A DNA stretch of 33,927 nucleotides. It comes from a virus. The notes beneath the pieces are model-generated. The model was not told the DNA's origin and ran no database searches. It saw only the letters and a list, made by a program, of their open reading frames with translations. Position numbers and translations under genes: made by a program. The stretch lies in IMG/VR virus record IMGVR_UViG_3300010883_008291, positions 1 through 33,927 of that record, one strand, 5' to 3'. Below, piece after piece: positions 15,564-23,634 of this stretch; positions within the stretch are counted from its first letter, which is position 1; every line of letters begins with the position of its first letter.

Positions 15564-16636
15564 ACAATAGTCCATCAAAAGAGAGAAAAATGTTCTTTGA
15601 TGGCCAAGTCGATATCGCTAGATTCGATGATGTGAAATATCCTCAGTTTGAAAAACTAACTGATAAACAATTAGGCTTCTTCTGGAGACCAGAGGAAGTA
15701 GATATCTTACGTGACGCAAAAGATTTCAAAGCTTTGACAGCATCAGAGCAGCACATATTTACCTCTAACTTAAAGAGACAAATACTACTAGATTCTATTC
15801 AAGGGAGGGCACCTAATCTTGCATTACTACCTATCGTATCTTTACCGGAAGTTGAAACGTGGATTGAAACTTGGTCCTTCTCTGAGACTATCCATTCTAG
15901 ATCTTATACACATATCATTCGTAATATTTTTTCTGACCCTTCCGTTGTTTTTGACGGTATCTTAGACATACCACAAATAACTGATTGTGCAGATAGTATA
16001 TCACAGCACTATAATCTGTTAATGGATTTCAATGAGATGAGCACACATACAGCTAATAAGGGATACGGGTCATATAAACATAAGAAAGCTTTATGGATGT
16101 GTATTAATGCTGTTAATGCATTAGAGGGAGTAAGATTCTATGTATCATTTGCATGCAGTTGGGCTTTTGCTGAACTTAAGAAAATGGAAGGTAATGCTAA
16201 GATAATTAAACTGATAGCTAGAGATGAGAATGTTCACCTAGCGTCTACTACTTCAATGCTTAAATTATTAGTAAATGAAGATAAGGATTTTGCTAAATTA
16301 CAATTAGAATGCGCTGATGAGGTCTTAGAGATGTTTGAAGATGTCGTTAAGCAAGAGAGCGACTGGGCTGACTATCTATTTAAAGATGGTTCTATGATTG
16401 GCCTAAATGCTAATGTACTTAAAGATTATGTGCAATGGATAGCAGCTAAGAGATGCTCAGCAATCAAACTAGCTCATACGTTTAAGGGTGGTACTAACCC
16501 ATTACCTTGGACTCAGAGTTGGATAACCGGGTCGAGCGTTCAAGTCGCTCCCCAAGAAACAGAAATTTCATCATATATCGTTGGCGGTGTAAAGAAAGAT
16601 GTTGACGATAATACATTTAAAGGATTTGAACTATGA
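15545..16636 (+). CDS. nrdB: Ribonucleotide reductase class Ia, small subunit
   Basis: 363 residues. The di-iron ligands are D83, E114, H117, E194, E228 and H231, and Y121 in SETIHSRSYTHI is the radical tyrosine; this stretch matches the Escherichia coli protein. NrdB makes the tyrosyl radical passed to NrdA for each reduction. The start overlaps the PRMT-like gene by 19 bases and the stop overlaps the zinc-ribbon gene by 4. All catalytic residues are present, so the enzyme should be active. Confidence 0.97.
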   Translation: MSVFKVNNSPSKERKMFFDGQVDIARFDDVKYPQFEKLTDKQLGFFWRPEEVDILRDAKDFKALTASEQHIFTSNLKRQILLDSIQGRAPNLALLPIVSLPEVETWIETWSFSETIHSRSYTHIIRNIFSDPSVVFDGILDIPQITDCADSISQHYNLLMDFNEMSTHTANKGYGSYKHKKALWMCINAVNALEGVRFYVSFACSWAFAELKKMEGNAKIIKLIARDENVHLASTTSMLKLLVNEDKDFAKLQLECADEVLEMFEDVVKQESDWADYLFKDGSMIGLNANVLKDYVQWIAAKRCSAIKLAHTFKGGTNPLPWTQSWITGSSVQVAPQETEISSYIVGGVKKDVDDNTFKGFEL

Positions 16637-16827
16637 GTCAAGTAAAACATACCATCTGTACGGCTTGTGATGCGGAGTATGAGTTAAGATGGGAAGACCC
16701 ATCATTTGAAATGCTACATTGCCCCTTCTGTAAAGAAGATATAGAAGAAGAGCATATAGAAGAGTTAGATGGGTTCACAATACCTATTGACGATTTTGTT
16801 GATCTAGATTTGGATAAGAATTACTGA
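16633..16827 (+). CDS. Small zinc-ribbon protein
   Basis: 64 residues. Two CxxC knuckles (C9, C12 and C30, C33) form a zinc ribbon; the C-terminal half is highly acidic (Asp/Glu about half of residues 34-64). It overlaps nrdB by 4 bases (ATGA). It might bind nucleic acid or a protein partner, but no family is certain. Its translation is probably coupled to nrdB. Confidence 0.75.
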   Translation: MSQVKHTICTACDAEYELRWEDPSFEMLHCPFCKEDIEEEHIEELDGFTIPIDDFVDLDLDKNY

Positions 16828-16828
16828 T

Positions 16829-17248
16829 ATGTGGTTATATAATGATGAAGAGTTTGTGCTGCAAGAAGATAGCGATTGGTATGGATTTGTATATGTAATT
16901 ACTAATATGACTAACGGAATGAAGTATGTGGGTAAGAAGTTCTTCTGGTCTAAGAGAATACTACCAATAACAAAATCAAGAAAGAGACGTAAACATACTC
17001 TTAAAGAATCAGATTGGATGACCTATTTTGGATCATCTAAGCATCTTGTCGAAGACATGGAAACAGACGAGATGCACAGAGAAATTATTCACCTATGCAA
17101 ATCTAAAGGTGAGTGTGCATATATGGAAGCTCAAGAGCAATTCGATAGAGAAGTATTGCTTAGAGATGATTATTATAATGGGATTATTAATTGTAGAATT
17201 GGTGGTCCTTCAGTGAGGGATATGAAACGTGTCAAAACATCTAGTTAA
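16829..17248 (+). CDS. GIY-YIG-like endonuclease domain protein
   Basis: 139 residues. GFVYVITN and KYVGKK at about residues 19-38 are variants of the GIY and YIG strands, and a basic segment (KSRKRRKH) and SDWMTYFGSSK follow as in phage GIY-YIG proteins. Such nucleases cut DNA; some are homing enzymes, others are free-standing phage genes. No intron is evident nearby. A Glu-rich segment (YMEAQEQFDRE) may supply the metal-binding Glu. It overlaps the next gene by 20 bases. Activity is inferred only from the motif. Confidence 0.7.
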   Translation: MWLYNDEEFVLQEDSDWYGFVYVITNMTNGMKYVGKKFFWSKRILPITKSRKRRKHTLKESDWMTYFGSSKHLVEDMETDEMHREIIHLCKSKGECAYMEAQEQFDREVLLRDDYYNGIINCRIGGPSVRDMKRVKTSS

Positions 17249-18143
17249 ATATAAACCAGGACTCGGTGGTGAGTTCTTTAATTGTTTTATAAGCTATCTG
17301 AAAGGTGGCACCATGCTGGCGAATGAGCAAATGGCGCATCTTAACAGATGGTCATCAGCAAAGAATGGCCAAGGTCATCTAGATGTAGGTTGCTTTAACA
17401 GATACTACTGGCCAGAAGTATATAAAGATAATCCTAACATGCTTGACTATTACTATGATTTTGCACATCTGTTCCCAAGTATATATAATGGATCTATTAC
17501 TAACGGTCAAGGACGTGATGATCAATTTAAGGTTGGTGAATCTGTCTCAATGCATACATGGAATAAAGTTATAATTAACTATGCTGCATCACAAGGCTTT
17601 AAGAAGTGTGTAGTAATATCAGAGCATACTCCGAGTTATACTCTAGGATACTCTGTTGCTAGACATCTACGTGATATTAAGGTAGGCACAGATCCTATAT
17701 TACTTAAACAACTACAGAGAGTATGTAATTGTGATGAGCCAACAGCTTTAAGAAAGCGCGCTGGGTATGGAATTGTAGCAAGACACATATCAGAGGTGTA
17801 TTCAGATACGCTAAATAATACTGTACTCGCTAAAAAAGCTTTTAATGTGCTTGACGTCAGTTACGATGATCTATATCGTAGCGATTATAAAACATTTAAA
17901 AACATCTGCGCATTCCTTGATGCAGATTGTAGTAAGGAGCAATATAAAATTGTAGAGGAATATTCAGCTAAGAATGATAATCTGATTAGCTGGGCACTGG
18001 ATCCAATGACTTATATAACAATGAATCATGGAATTACATCGGTCGATGAGGCCAAACTTGAATACACATATGAAAAGGTGAAAAATGAAAAAGATGATAC
18101 TAATAATGGCGATGTTCTTCGCTATTCTACCAACAACGCTTAA
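17229..18143 (+). CDS. P-loop sulfotransferase-like protein
   Basis: 304 residues. The N-terminus (VKYKPGLGGEFFNCFIS) resembles a P-loop that binds a nucleotide cofactor such as PAPS. The C-terminal third (LDVSYDDLYRSDYKTFKNI, CAFLDADCS, EEYSAKNDNLI) follows the order seen at the C-terminus of sulfotransferases: YEDL, then a helix, FL, then Y..KN..LI. These enzymes move sulfate to sugars or other acceptors. It overlaps the barrel protein gene by 59 bases. The call is from pattern only and could be a related phage P-loop family. Confidence 0.45.
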   Translation: MSKHLVKYKPGLGGEFFNCFISYLKGGTMLANEQMAHLNRWSSAKNGQGHLDVGCFNRYYWPEVYKDNPNMLDYYYDFAHLFPSIYNGSITNGQGRDDQFKVGESVSMHTWNKVIINYAASQGFKKCVVISEHTPSYTLGYSVARHLRDIKVGTDPILLKQLQRVCNCDEPTALRKRAGYGIVARHISEVYSDTLNNTVLAKKAFNVLDVSYDDLYRSDYKTFKNICAFLDADCSKEQYKIVEEYSAKNDNLISWALDPMTYITMNHGITSVDEAKLEYTYEKVKNEKDDTNNGDVLRYSTNNA

Positions 18144-18675
18144 AGCAGCAGAACAGACAGAGATAGATATAAATCTGAAAGGCGATAGCCAGTTCTTCCA
18201 ATTCCGGAAGCAGATGAATGCCTATAACTGGCACTTTGAGTTCTATCAGAAGATAGGCAAGGGCTGGACTTACGGGCTAATATATCAAGGAAGAGACGGC
18301 AAAGATCTTCAGTGGCATCAGATGATATATGCATTTAAGCCAATGAACAAAGGCAAATGGATGGCCAAGTTTGAGTTTAAAGCTAACTATATTCCAGGTG
18401 ATCACTCAGTACATCCAGGACACGCTCCTGATGCTGACTGGGGCATACATCCTAGGTTCACAACTCACTATAGATTTACACCAGACACAAGAGCTAATCT
18501 TTTCATAGAGCCTAGATGGCAAGGATCTACCTATATTGGTAACAGATCCAGACTTACTATCGACCAGAAACTCAGTGATAAAGACACAGTGTCATTTGGA
18601 CTGATCAATCATGGTAATCACGATAAACTCTCTAAGGAGATTCAATATGTTGTTATGTATACGAGGAGCTTCTAA
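18085..18675 (+). CDS. Secreted small beta-barrel outer-membrane-like protein
   Basis: 196 residues. A clear signal peptide (basic MKK, hydrophobic core, cleavage after LKA at residue 21) is followed by about 175 residues with no hydrophobic helix but alternating polar/aromatic strands (for example WHFEFYQ, WTYGLIYQG, ANLFIEPRW, TVSFGLINHG). The chain ends in Phe (YVVMYTRSF), the signal used by the BAM machinery for outer-membrane proteins. An 8- to 10-strand barrel is likely. Its stop overlaps the symporter ATG (TAATG). Phage outer-membrane proteins such as Lom of lambda are precedents. It may be a channel, a receptor-blocking protein or a surface factor. Confidence 0.7.
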   Translation: MKKMILIMAMFFAILPTTLKAAEQTEIDINLKGDSQFFQFRKQMNAYNWHFEFYQKIGKGWTYGLIYQGRDGKDLQWHQMIYAFKPMNKGKWMAKFEFKANYIPGDHSVHPGHAPDADWGIHPRFTTHYRFTPDTRANLFIEPRWQGSTYIGNRSRLTIDQKLSDKDTVSFGLINHGNHDKLSKEIQYVVMYTRSF

Positions 18676-20084
18676 TGGACTTATTTCCAGTATTTGACGC
18701 TTGGGCAGGATGGGCTTTACTAGCATTGTATGCTGGTGTAGCTTTATATTTAACTAATAGATATGCAGCAGGTTTTGCAACAGACAAGGAGTCATTTCTA
18801 TTAGCAAGAAGAGATCTAGATGCTAAGCAAGGCTCATTATCTATCGCAGCTGCTTGGTTATGGGCACCAGGACTGTTTATATCAGCACAACAAGCTTATA
18901 TTAATGGATTAGTAGGACTATTCTGGTTCTGCTTAGGTAACTTTATCACATTAGGATTGTTCTCAATATTCGCTAAGAAGATTCGGGCCAGTCAACCAGA
19001 TGGCTTTACAATGTCTGGATGGATTAAACAAAAGTTCTATGGGCCAGCTTATTGGTTCTATAGAGTAGAGATGCTACTACTAGCTGTATGTGCATTCGCA
19101 ATTAATTTGATAGCAGGTGCAACAACAGTTGAACTCTTGTTCGGAATAAGCTATAATTATATAACAATCGCGATGGCCGCGGTTGCATTATTATATGCTT
19201 TTCGAAGCGGGTTAAAGGCTACAGTTGTTACTGAAATCATTAAAATACTTGTTGTTTGGTTCGGCGTTCTACTTCTTGTACCCCTGGTCGTTTATAATTC
19301 TGGCGGGTTGGATACTGTTATATCTGGTTTGGGAGGTCGTACGGGTGCTGGCAGTTCCATTATTGGTACTTCTTTTGCTTGGGGTGTTTTTACTTCTTTT
19401 GGTATTACTGCTTTCCTTGGACACCTTGGCGGAACTTGGCGTGATAATTCATTCTTTCAGCGTACTTTCGCTCTAAAGGAAGGATCAATCATACCTGCAT
19501 TTGTAGGAGCTTCATTCGTCTTTATTGTAATCCCTTTAATGATGGGTGTACTAGGATTTGTAGCTGCTGGTTCAGGCATGGTGATAGGCGACGAGTTCAT
19601 AGGTGTTACTAATGCTATTGTTATAGCACAGTTCTTACCGTCTCCCTTAGTAGCTTTGTTCTGCTTCATGGTATTCGCTGGGTTGATAGCTATATTAGAT
19701 AGTCAGATGGCGTCTATAACGAATTTAATTGGTAATGATTTTGCTATACCAGAACAAGCAATCTCAAGAGCCAGATATGCAATGGTTGTATTGGCAATAT
19801 TAGGAGTAATATTAGCTAACTCAGGTGTCACTATTACACAATTGTTTATATTCTTCAGCATGATGGGTGCTACATTATTCATACCATCAGCTACAGCAGT
19901 ATTTAAACCACACTTCTTTACAGGAAATGGTTTAGCTTTAGGACTAGTAGTAGGATTGGTATCCTCAATGCTAATCAAATATGGCATGGGATTAAACTTT
20001 GAAGCAACCTTAGTGGCTGTATTCGGAACACCGCTAGTATGTAAACTAGCTAGCTACTCAGAGACATTAGAAAATTATGGCTAA
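18675..20084 (+). CDS. Sodium:solute symporter (SSF family)
   Basis: 469 residues, about 12-13 transmembrane helices, normal SSF length. The segment FAGLIAILDSQMASITNLIGND (split here as FAGLIAILDSQ and MASITNLIGND) matches the conserved Ser/Thr-containing helix that forms the Na2 site, and an N-terminal FLLARRDLDAKQGSLSIAA matches the family's first core helix. SSF carriers import solutes such as sugars, amino acids, urea or carboxylates with sodium. The substrate cannot be read here; the LDS pattern is somewhat like urea/Dur3-type members. It is translationally coupled to the barrel protein. Codons at about 19216-19476 mostly end in T, unlike the A-ending codons around. Confidence 0.88.
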   Translation: MDLFPVFDAWAGWALLALYAGVALYLTNRYAAGFATDKESFLLARRDLDAKQGSLSIAAAWLWAPGLFISAQQAYINGLVGLFWFCLGNFITLGLFSIFAKKIRASQPDGFTMSGWIKQKFYGPAYWFYRVEMLLLAVCAFAINLIAGATTVELLFGISYNYITIAMAAVALLYAFRSGLKATVVTEIIKILVVWFGVLLLVPLVVYNSGGLDTVISGLGGRTGAGSSIIGTSFAWGVFTSFGITAFLGHLGGTWRDNSFFQRTFALKEGSIIPAFVGASFVFIVIPLMMGVLGFVAAGSGMVIGDEFIGVTNAIVIAQFLPSPLVALFCFMVFAGLIAILDSQMASITNLIGNDFAIPEQAISRARYAMVVLAILGVILANSGVTITQLFIFFSMMGATLFIPSATAVFKPHFFTGNGLALGLVVGLVSSMLIKYGMGLNFEATLVAVFGTPLVCKLASYSETLENYG

Positions 20085-20682
20085 GAGACTATTAATACTT
20101 ACAGGCCCTCAGGGCGCAGGTAATCATCTGTGGTCTAAGATCTTTAACACTCATTGGAAATCTAATGGATGGAATAATGAAGAATATTGGGAGGGGCATA
20201 ACAAAGAACCATTTAATAAGTATTGGGCTGATCCGTCTCTCATATATCCAGGCCTGTTTGAAGAAGAGTTTAATGTCACATCTATCTCATGTCCATACTG
20301 GAGAAATGGTGCACCACAAATTCCTATGTATAACCAGTTTATTATGCAGATGGATCAGCTTGAGATTGATGTAACACTCTGTGTTCTGTCACGTGACAAG
20401 AATATACTTGAAGCACAGCAGAAGAGAGTAAGAGGTAATGTCACAATGGACACATTCATTAGACAGCTTCCACATCTATATGCTGATTACTTCTTATCAT
20501 ACGAGACATTGCAGGTATTCAAACATGAGTACTTACAGAAGGTCCAAAAAGACTTGGATTGGCCTATTGATATAAGGAAGTGCTCTGAGATTATCGAAGA
20601 AGATGCTAATAAGAAGTATGTACAGTCTGTTAGATCACAGCCTCTAGATGCGGTTGTTAAACAGGCGTGTCGTGACTCTTAA
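20077..20682 (+). CDS. P-loop NTPase/kinase- or sulfotransferase-like protein
   Basis: 201 residues. LLILTGPQGAGNHLWSKIF at residues 5-22 holds a Walker A-like loop in which Asn replaces the usual Lys (GPQGAGN), so classical ATP hydrolysis may be impaired. Similar proteins exist in marine T4-like phages as I recall, and the loop is also like that of some sulfotransferases. No Walker B is obvious; a Trp/Tyr-rich middle follows. It begins 8 bases inside the symporter gene. Function is unknown. Confidence 0.6.
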   Translation: MAKRLLILTGPQGAGNHLWSKIFNTHWKSNGWNNEEYWEGHNKEPFNKYWADPSLIYPGLFEEEFNVTSISCPYWRNGAPQIPMYNQFIMQMDQLEIDVTLCVLSRDKNILEAQQKRVRGNVTMDTFIRQLPHLYADYFLSYETLQVFKHEYLQKVQKDLDWPIDIRKCSEIIEEDANKKYVQSVRSQPLDAVVKQACRDS

Positions 20683-21061
20683 AGAGTATTTCAGTGGCAT
20701 CTGGAAGCAAGCACCAGATTCAAAATATGTGTTGACTGGGATGGATCTGCTAAATAAGATACACCCCGGCGAGAGAGTACTTGATGTCGGATGCGGATAC
20801 AATCAATTTAAATCGCATTTTGGTGAACGCTTACTAGGTATCGATCCTTATAATGATTGTGCAGACATCAAAGTAGCAATAGAAGACTTTGATTTAAGCC
20901 CTAATCAACAAGAGTTCGATGTAGGATTAGCATTAGGATCTATTAATTTTGGTAATGAACTAAAGATTAGGATACAAGTGACCAACTTTGTAGATCAAAT
21001 TAAACCAGGTGGTAGAATATACTGGAGACAAAATCCTGGCATTGCTGATCATCCCTTTTAA
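20648..21061 (+). CDS. SAM-dependent methyltransferase, cut short by in-frame TAA
   Basis: 137 residues to the stop. VLDVGCGYNQFKSHFG at residues about 44-59 is the SAM-binding motif I, GIDP the acidic end of the next strand, and KPGGRIYWRQNPG a late strand of class I methyltransferases. The frame then meets TAA at 21059-21061 but stays open for 53 more codons to 21223 with a sensible continuation (VEDIDFYHWTF, NRIYAEWRKG) such as intact relatives carry. So the gene is probably a 191-codon methyltransferase with one nonsense codon. GTG at 20672 is an alternative start with AGG upstream. The target is unknown. Confidence 0.75.
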   Translation: MRLLNRRVVTLKEYFSGIWKQAPDSKYVLTGMDLLNKIHPGERVLDVGCGYNQFKSHFGERLLGIDPYNDCADIKVAIEDFDLSPNQQEFDVGLALGSINFGNELKIRIQVTNFVDQIKPGGRIYWRQNPGIADHPF

Positions 21062-21223
21062 GGAGTCGAAGATATAGACTTCTATCATTGGACATTTGCT
21101 GAGAATATTAGACTAGCAGATGATAACGGTTGTGAAGTAGTTCACCTTGAATGGGATACCGGCAATAGAATATATGCCGAGTGGAGAAAAGGGTATGAAC
21201 TTTCTAATAATACTAGCACTTAG
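21062..21223 (+). pseudogene. In-frame C-terminal remainder of methyltransferase
   Basis: Directly after the TAA at 21059 the same frame encodes 53 residues and ends with TAG at 21221-21223. The content (EDIDFYHWTF, CEVVHLEWDTGNRIYAEW) fits the last helix and strands of the class I methyltransferase fold. The next gene begins at 21195, inside this stretch, which is the usual overlap spacing in this genome and supports 21223 as the ancestral end. The causes could be a nonsense mutation, readthrough or an assembly error. Confidence 0.6.
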
Positions 21224-21509
21224 AAGTATACTGAGCAGCGTGATAGGCAGCAGTTTTTATAAGTGGTTTCAGAATACAAAGACAGGTGTATGGTTTCAAT
21301 TAAAGGTAGATACCTTCATGGAATACCTGGCAGATAAATATAATATAGAGATAGCAAAGAAGGACGCTAAGTGGAGAGTAGATTATCCATTACTAGCTGA
21401 GAGAGTAGATAGCTTAGAGGCTATGGCTCATCCAGATAGAGAAGCAGCATTTCAGAAGAAGATGAAAGCTATAGACAAAAGAATTAAACAATTAGAGAAA
21501 GGTAACTAA
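21195..21509 (+). CDS. Membrane-anchored coiled-coil protein
   Basis: 104 residues from ATG 21195, which has GGAG/AAGGG just upstream; an ATG at 21147 in the same frame is less likely. Residues 2-20 form a hydrophobic N-terminal segment, followed by a soluble helical part and a Lys/Glu-rich coiled-coil end (FQKKMKAIDKRIKQLEK). Similar short proteins occur in marine T4-like phages. Function is unknown; an inner-membrane-bound protein facing the cytoplasm or periplasm is likely. Confidence 0.65.
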   Translation: MNFLIILALRSILSSVIGSSFYKWFQNTKTGVWFQLKVDTFMEYLADKYNIEIAKKDAKWRVDYPLLAERVDSLEAMAHPDREAAFQKKMKAIDKRIKQLEKGN

Positions 21510-21511
21510 TC

Positions 21512-21916
21512 ATGGGATGGACAGTACAATCAACATTAACAATGCCACCTAGTTCAGAGCTGAATACGGAAGGTGAGAATACACCTGCAGCTCACGGAGC
21601 GGTATGGAGAGCAGAGCTACTTGCCCTGTGTCCTGATATCACACTACCTAATCCATATCTAGTGAGCCTATTTAATGCTAACTATTTTGCATCAGGCAAT
21701 ACAACTTATGGTGATGATGTAACCTTTGAGATTATTAATCCTGGTAGAACAACTTCAGTATCGCCTCAAGGGATGTATACATATCATTTCTCAACCGAGG
21801 CCAACAAAGACTTGTTCCTCACTCAATCAACCCCGCATGAAGCAGAGCGCGCTGTGTTTTATGCCAACCTAGTGTCTGGTTCTATATCAATCAGCACCCA
21901 GGATATATCATCTTAA
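21512..21916 (+). CDS. Hypothetical protein, 134 aa
   Basis: Two bases after the previous gene. The product is beta-rich, with many Thr, Ser and Asn, and no signal peptide or membrane segment. A short middle part (DDVTFEIINPGRTTSVSPQG) and the end (NLVSGSISISTQD) look like strands of a compact sandwich. I do not recognise the family. The composition is closer to structural proteins than to enzymes, although it lies in the early block. Confidence 0.6.
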   Translation: MGWTVQSTLTMPPSSELNTEGENTPAAHGAVWRAELLALCPDITLPNPYLVSLFNANYFASGNTTYGDDVTFEIINPGRTTSVSPQGMYTYHFSTEANKDLFLTQSTPHEAERAVFYANLVSGSISISTQDISS

Positions 21917-21926
21917 ATTATACATT

Positions 21927-22139
21927 ATGCCTATCAAATTCAAACCATCGCAAACAACCAGGAGAAGAGGTGAAAGCCACTCAACTACGACTCACTATTG
22001 GATAAAGGGAACTCCTAAAGAGGAGCTCTTTAAATATATAAACGAAGGCCCGAAACCAAAAGTAAAACAGAAGTGCTTAAATGAACTAGCACGAAGAGGA
22101 ATAGCGATAACATGGAAGGACATAGAGCAAGGATTGTAA
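21927..22139 (+). CDS. Conserved small phage protein, 70 aa
   Basis: The pattern HYWIKGTPKEELFKYINEG then KPKVKQKCLNELARRGI is one I recall from a short family shared by marine T4-like phages. It is basic and helical, without catalytic motifs. It overlaps the next small membrane gene by 28 bases. Function is unknown; nucleic-acid binding is possible given the basic charge. Confidence 0.7.
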   Translation: MPIKFKPSQTTRRRGESHSTTTHYWIKGTPKEELFKYINEGPKPKVKQKCLNELARRGIAITWKDIEQGL

Positions 22140-22210
22140 TATCATTAGTACTAGGCCTCTGGTGCGGATGTATATTAGTAAACTACATTATTAACAGCAT
22201 AAATATATGA
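22112..22210 (+). CDS. Candidate 32-aa single-span membrane peptide
   Basis: ATG at 22112, in another frame inside the end of the 70-aa gene, follows AGGA by about 11 bases. The product has a basic start (EGHRAR) and one hydrophobic helix (about residues 8-28, with Trp and two Cys). It fills the stretch before the glutaredoxin gene, which otherwise would be empty for about 130 bases. Size makes it uncertain. Confidence 0.45.
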   Translation: MEGHRARIVISLVLGLWCGCILVNYIINSINI

Positions 22211-22272
22211 TGACACATGATATTACGAATGTAAAGATACATTCACGAACATTGAGACAGATAGAGGAAGAC

Positions 22273-22527
22273 ATGCTAATTGAAATATTCGGAAAGACGC
22301 AATGTCCTTTCTGTGATAAAGCAAAGTACCTAGCACAACTAGCAAAGGATGAGTATCCTGAGCATGTTGAATTCACGTACAAACAACTAGATAAAGATTT
22401 TACACGAGAAGAACTATTCGAACAGTTTCCTACTGCTCGTACCTTTCCCCAGGTGCGAATAGATGGTGAAGCGATCGGTGGCTATGAACAGTTCTCAGAT
22501 TACTTAGAAATGCTGCCTTATGATTAG
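22273..22527 (+). CDS. Glutaredoxin
   Basis: 84 residues from ATG 22273, chosen because GAGGA precedes it at good spacing and the fold starts there (MLIEIFGKTQCPFC); the frame is open to ATG 22207. C11 and C14 form the CPFC redox site, TFPQV carries the cis-proline, and IGGYEQF the glycine pair that binds glutathione. It is the same size as T4 NrdC and would reduce the C-terminal Cys pair of NrdA, using glutathione. It lies in the same early transcript as nrdA and nrdB. Confidence 0.92.
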   Translation: MLIEIFGKTQCPFCDKAKYLAQLAKDEYPEHVEFTYKQLDKDFTREELFEQFPTARTFPQVRIDGEAIGGYEQFSDYLEMLPYD

Positions 22528-22535
22528 GATATATT

Positions 22536-23549
22536 ATGAAACTAGAAATCGTAGACACCAAGCCTGGTGTTGAAACAAATGAGTTAGATAGAAACGCACA
22601 TGGCGGCACCGAGCTAATGAAATATGGCTTGGCTGAACGTCTTGACCCAGAATTGTTAAATCAATTTCAGATTATCCCTTCAAGAGTGAGAGAGATAGAT
22701 GAGACTAAGCAGCAGATTTTATGGCTGCATGATCTACCTAATGATCCTGAATCACAGCATCTTAAAGATGGCGTCCCTGACGGCGTCAGAGGATGGGATA
22801 AATTCTCAAAACTAGTATTTGTATCTCACTGGCAGCTACAGCAGTACCATAATTATCTTGGAGTACCTTATAGTAAATCTGTAGTATTAAAGAATGCTAT
22901 TGTACCAATAGCTCATCAAGATAAACCAGATCCTGAGAAGCAGCTAAGACTAATATATCACACTACACCTCATAGAGGCTTAGAGATATTATTTCCAGTG
23001 TTTCAAGAGATAGCTAAGATGTATCCAAATTTACATCTAGATGTATTCTCATCATTCGATGCTTATGGATGGCCAGAAAGAGATAAAGAATATGAAGAGC
23101 TGTTCAAGCATTGTGAAGATCATCCACAGATCACATATCATGGATTCCAACCTAACACAGTAGTCAGAGACGCTCTACAACAGTCTCACATCTTCGCTTA
23201 CCCATGCATTTGGACTGAGACTAGTTGCATATCATTAATGGAAGCAATGAGCGCAGGCCTTATGTGCGTGCATTCTAACCTAGGTGCTCTACCAGAGACA
23301 GCAGCTAACTGGACATATATGTATCAGTTCAATGAAGACATTAATGAGCATGCTAGAGTATTTGGTACATGTCTGATAGAAGCAATAGAGCTCTATCTGA
23401 ATAAAGACAAAGCAGCTCTTATGGGTCAGAGATTAGGAATGCAGAAGGTGTATGCTGATAGCTTCTACACATGGGATGCTCGTCAAATAGAGTGGAAAGG
23501 CCTGCTAGAATCACTCGTCATCGAAACCGACACAGTTGCCATAAAGTAA
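22536..23549 (+). CDS. Glycosyltransferase, GT4/GT-B type
   Basis: 337 residues. The N-terminal part has GGTELMKYGLAERL, as in GT4 enzymes; the C-terminal Rossmann domain has YHTTPHRGLEIL, and TSCISLMEAMSAGLMCV is the nucleotide-sugar binding E-x7-E type segment. Such genes are common in marine T4-like phages. They may add sugar to phage DNA, phage proteins or host surface glycans; the acceptor cannot be told. The -35 box of the next early promoter lies in its last codons. Confidence 0.87.
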   Translation: MKLEIVDTKPGVETNELDRNAHGGTELMKYGLAERLDPELLNQFQIIPSRVREIDETKQQILWLHDLPNDPESQHLKDGVPDGVRGWDKFSKLVFVSHWQLQQYHNYLGVPYSKSVVLKNAIVPIAHQDKPDPEKQLRLIYHTTPHRGLEILFPVFQEIAKMYPNLHLDVFSSFDAYGWPERDKEYEELFKHCEDHPQITYHGFQPNTVVRDALQQSHIFAYPCIWTETSCISLMEAMSAGLMCVHSNLGALPETAANWTYMYQFNEDINEHARVFGTCLIEAIELYLNKDKAALMGQRLGMQKVYADSFYTWDARQIEWKGLLESLVIETDTVAIK

Positions 23550-23564
23550 GAAAGCTACTATAAT
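23536..23564 (+). promoter_or_regulatory. Early sigma70-type promoter P2
   Basis: TTGCCA (23536-23541), 17-base spacer, TATAAT (23559-23564). It shares AAAGCTACTATAAT with the promoter at 10811. A leader of about 64 bases follows, ending in AGGAG before the ATG at 23635, and contains a weak 6-bp hairpin (TCTTTG/CAAAGA). Confidence 0.8.
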
Positions 23565-23634
23565 AGGATATCTAAACAGTTCTATCTTTGTATTTCTCAA
23601 AGAAAGTAACGGACGTATATACTAGGAGTTTATT

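Noticed and set aside
19225-19476. Hydrophobic 83-codon +1 ORF in the symporter gene
   Set aside because: TTG start, no ribosome-binding site; T at the third position of host codons makes any +1 product hydrophobic and stop-free.
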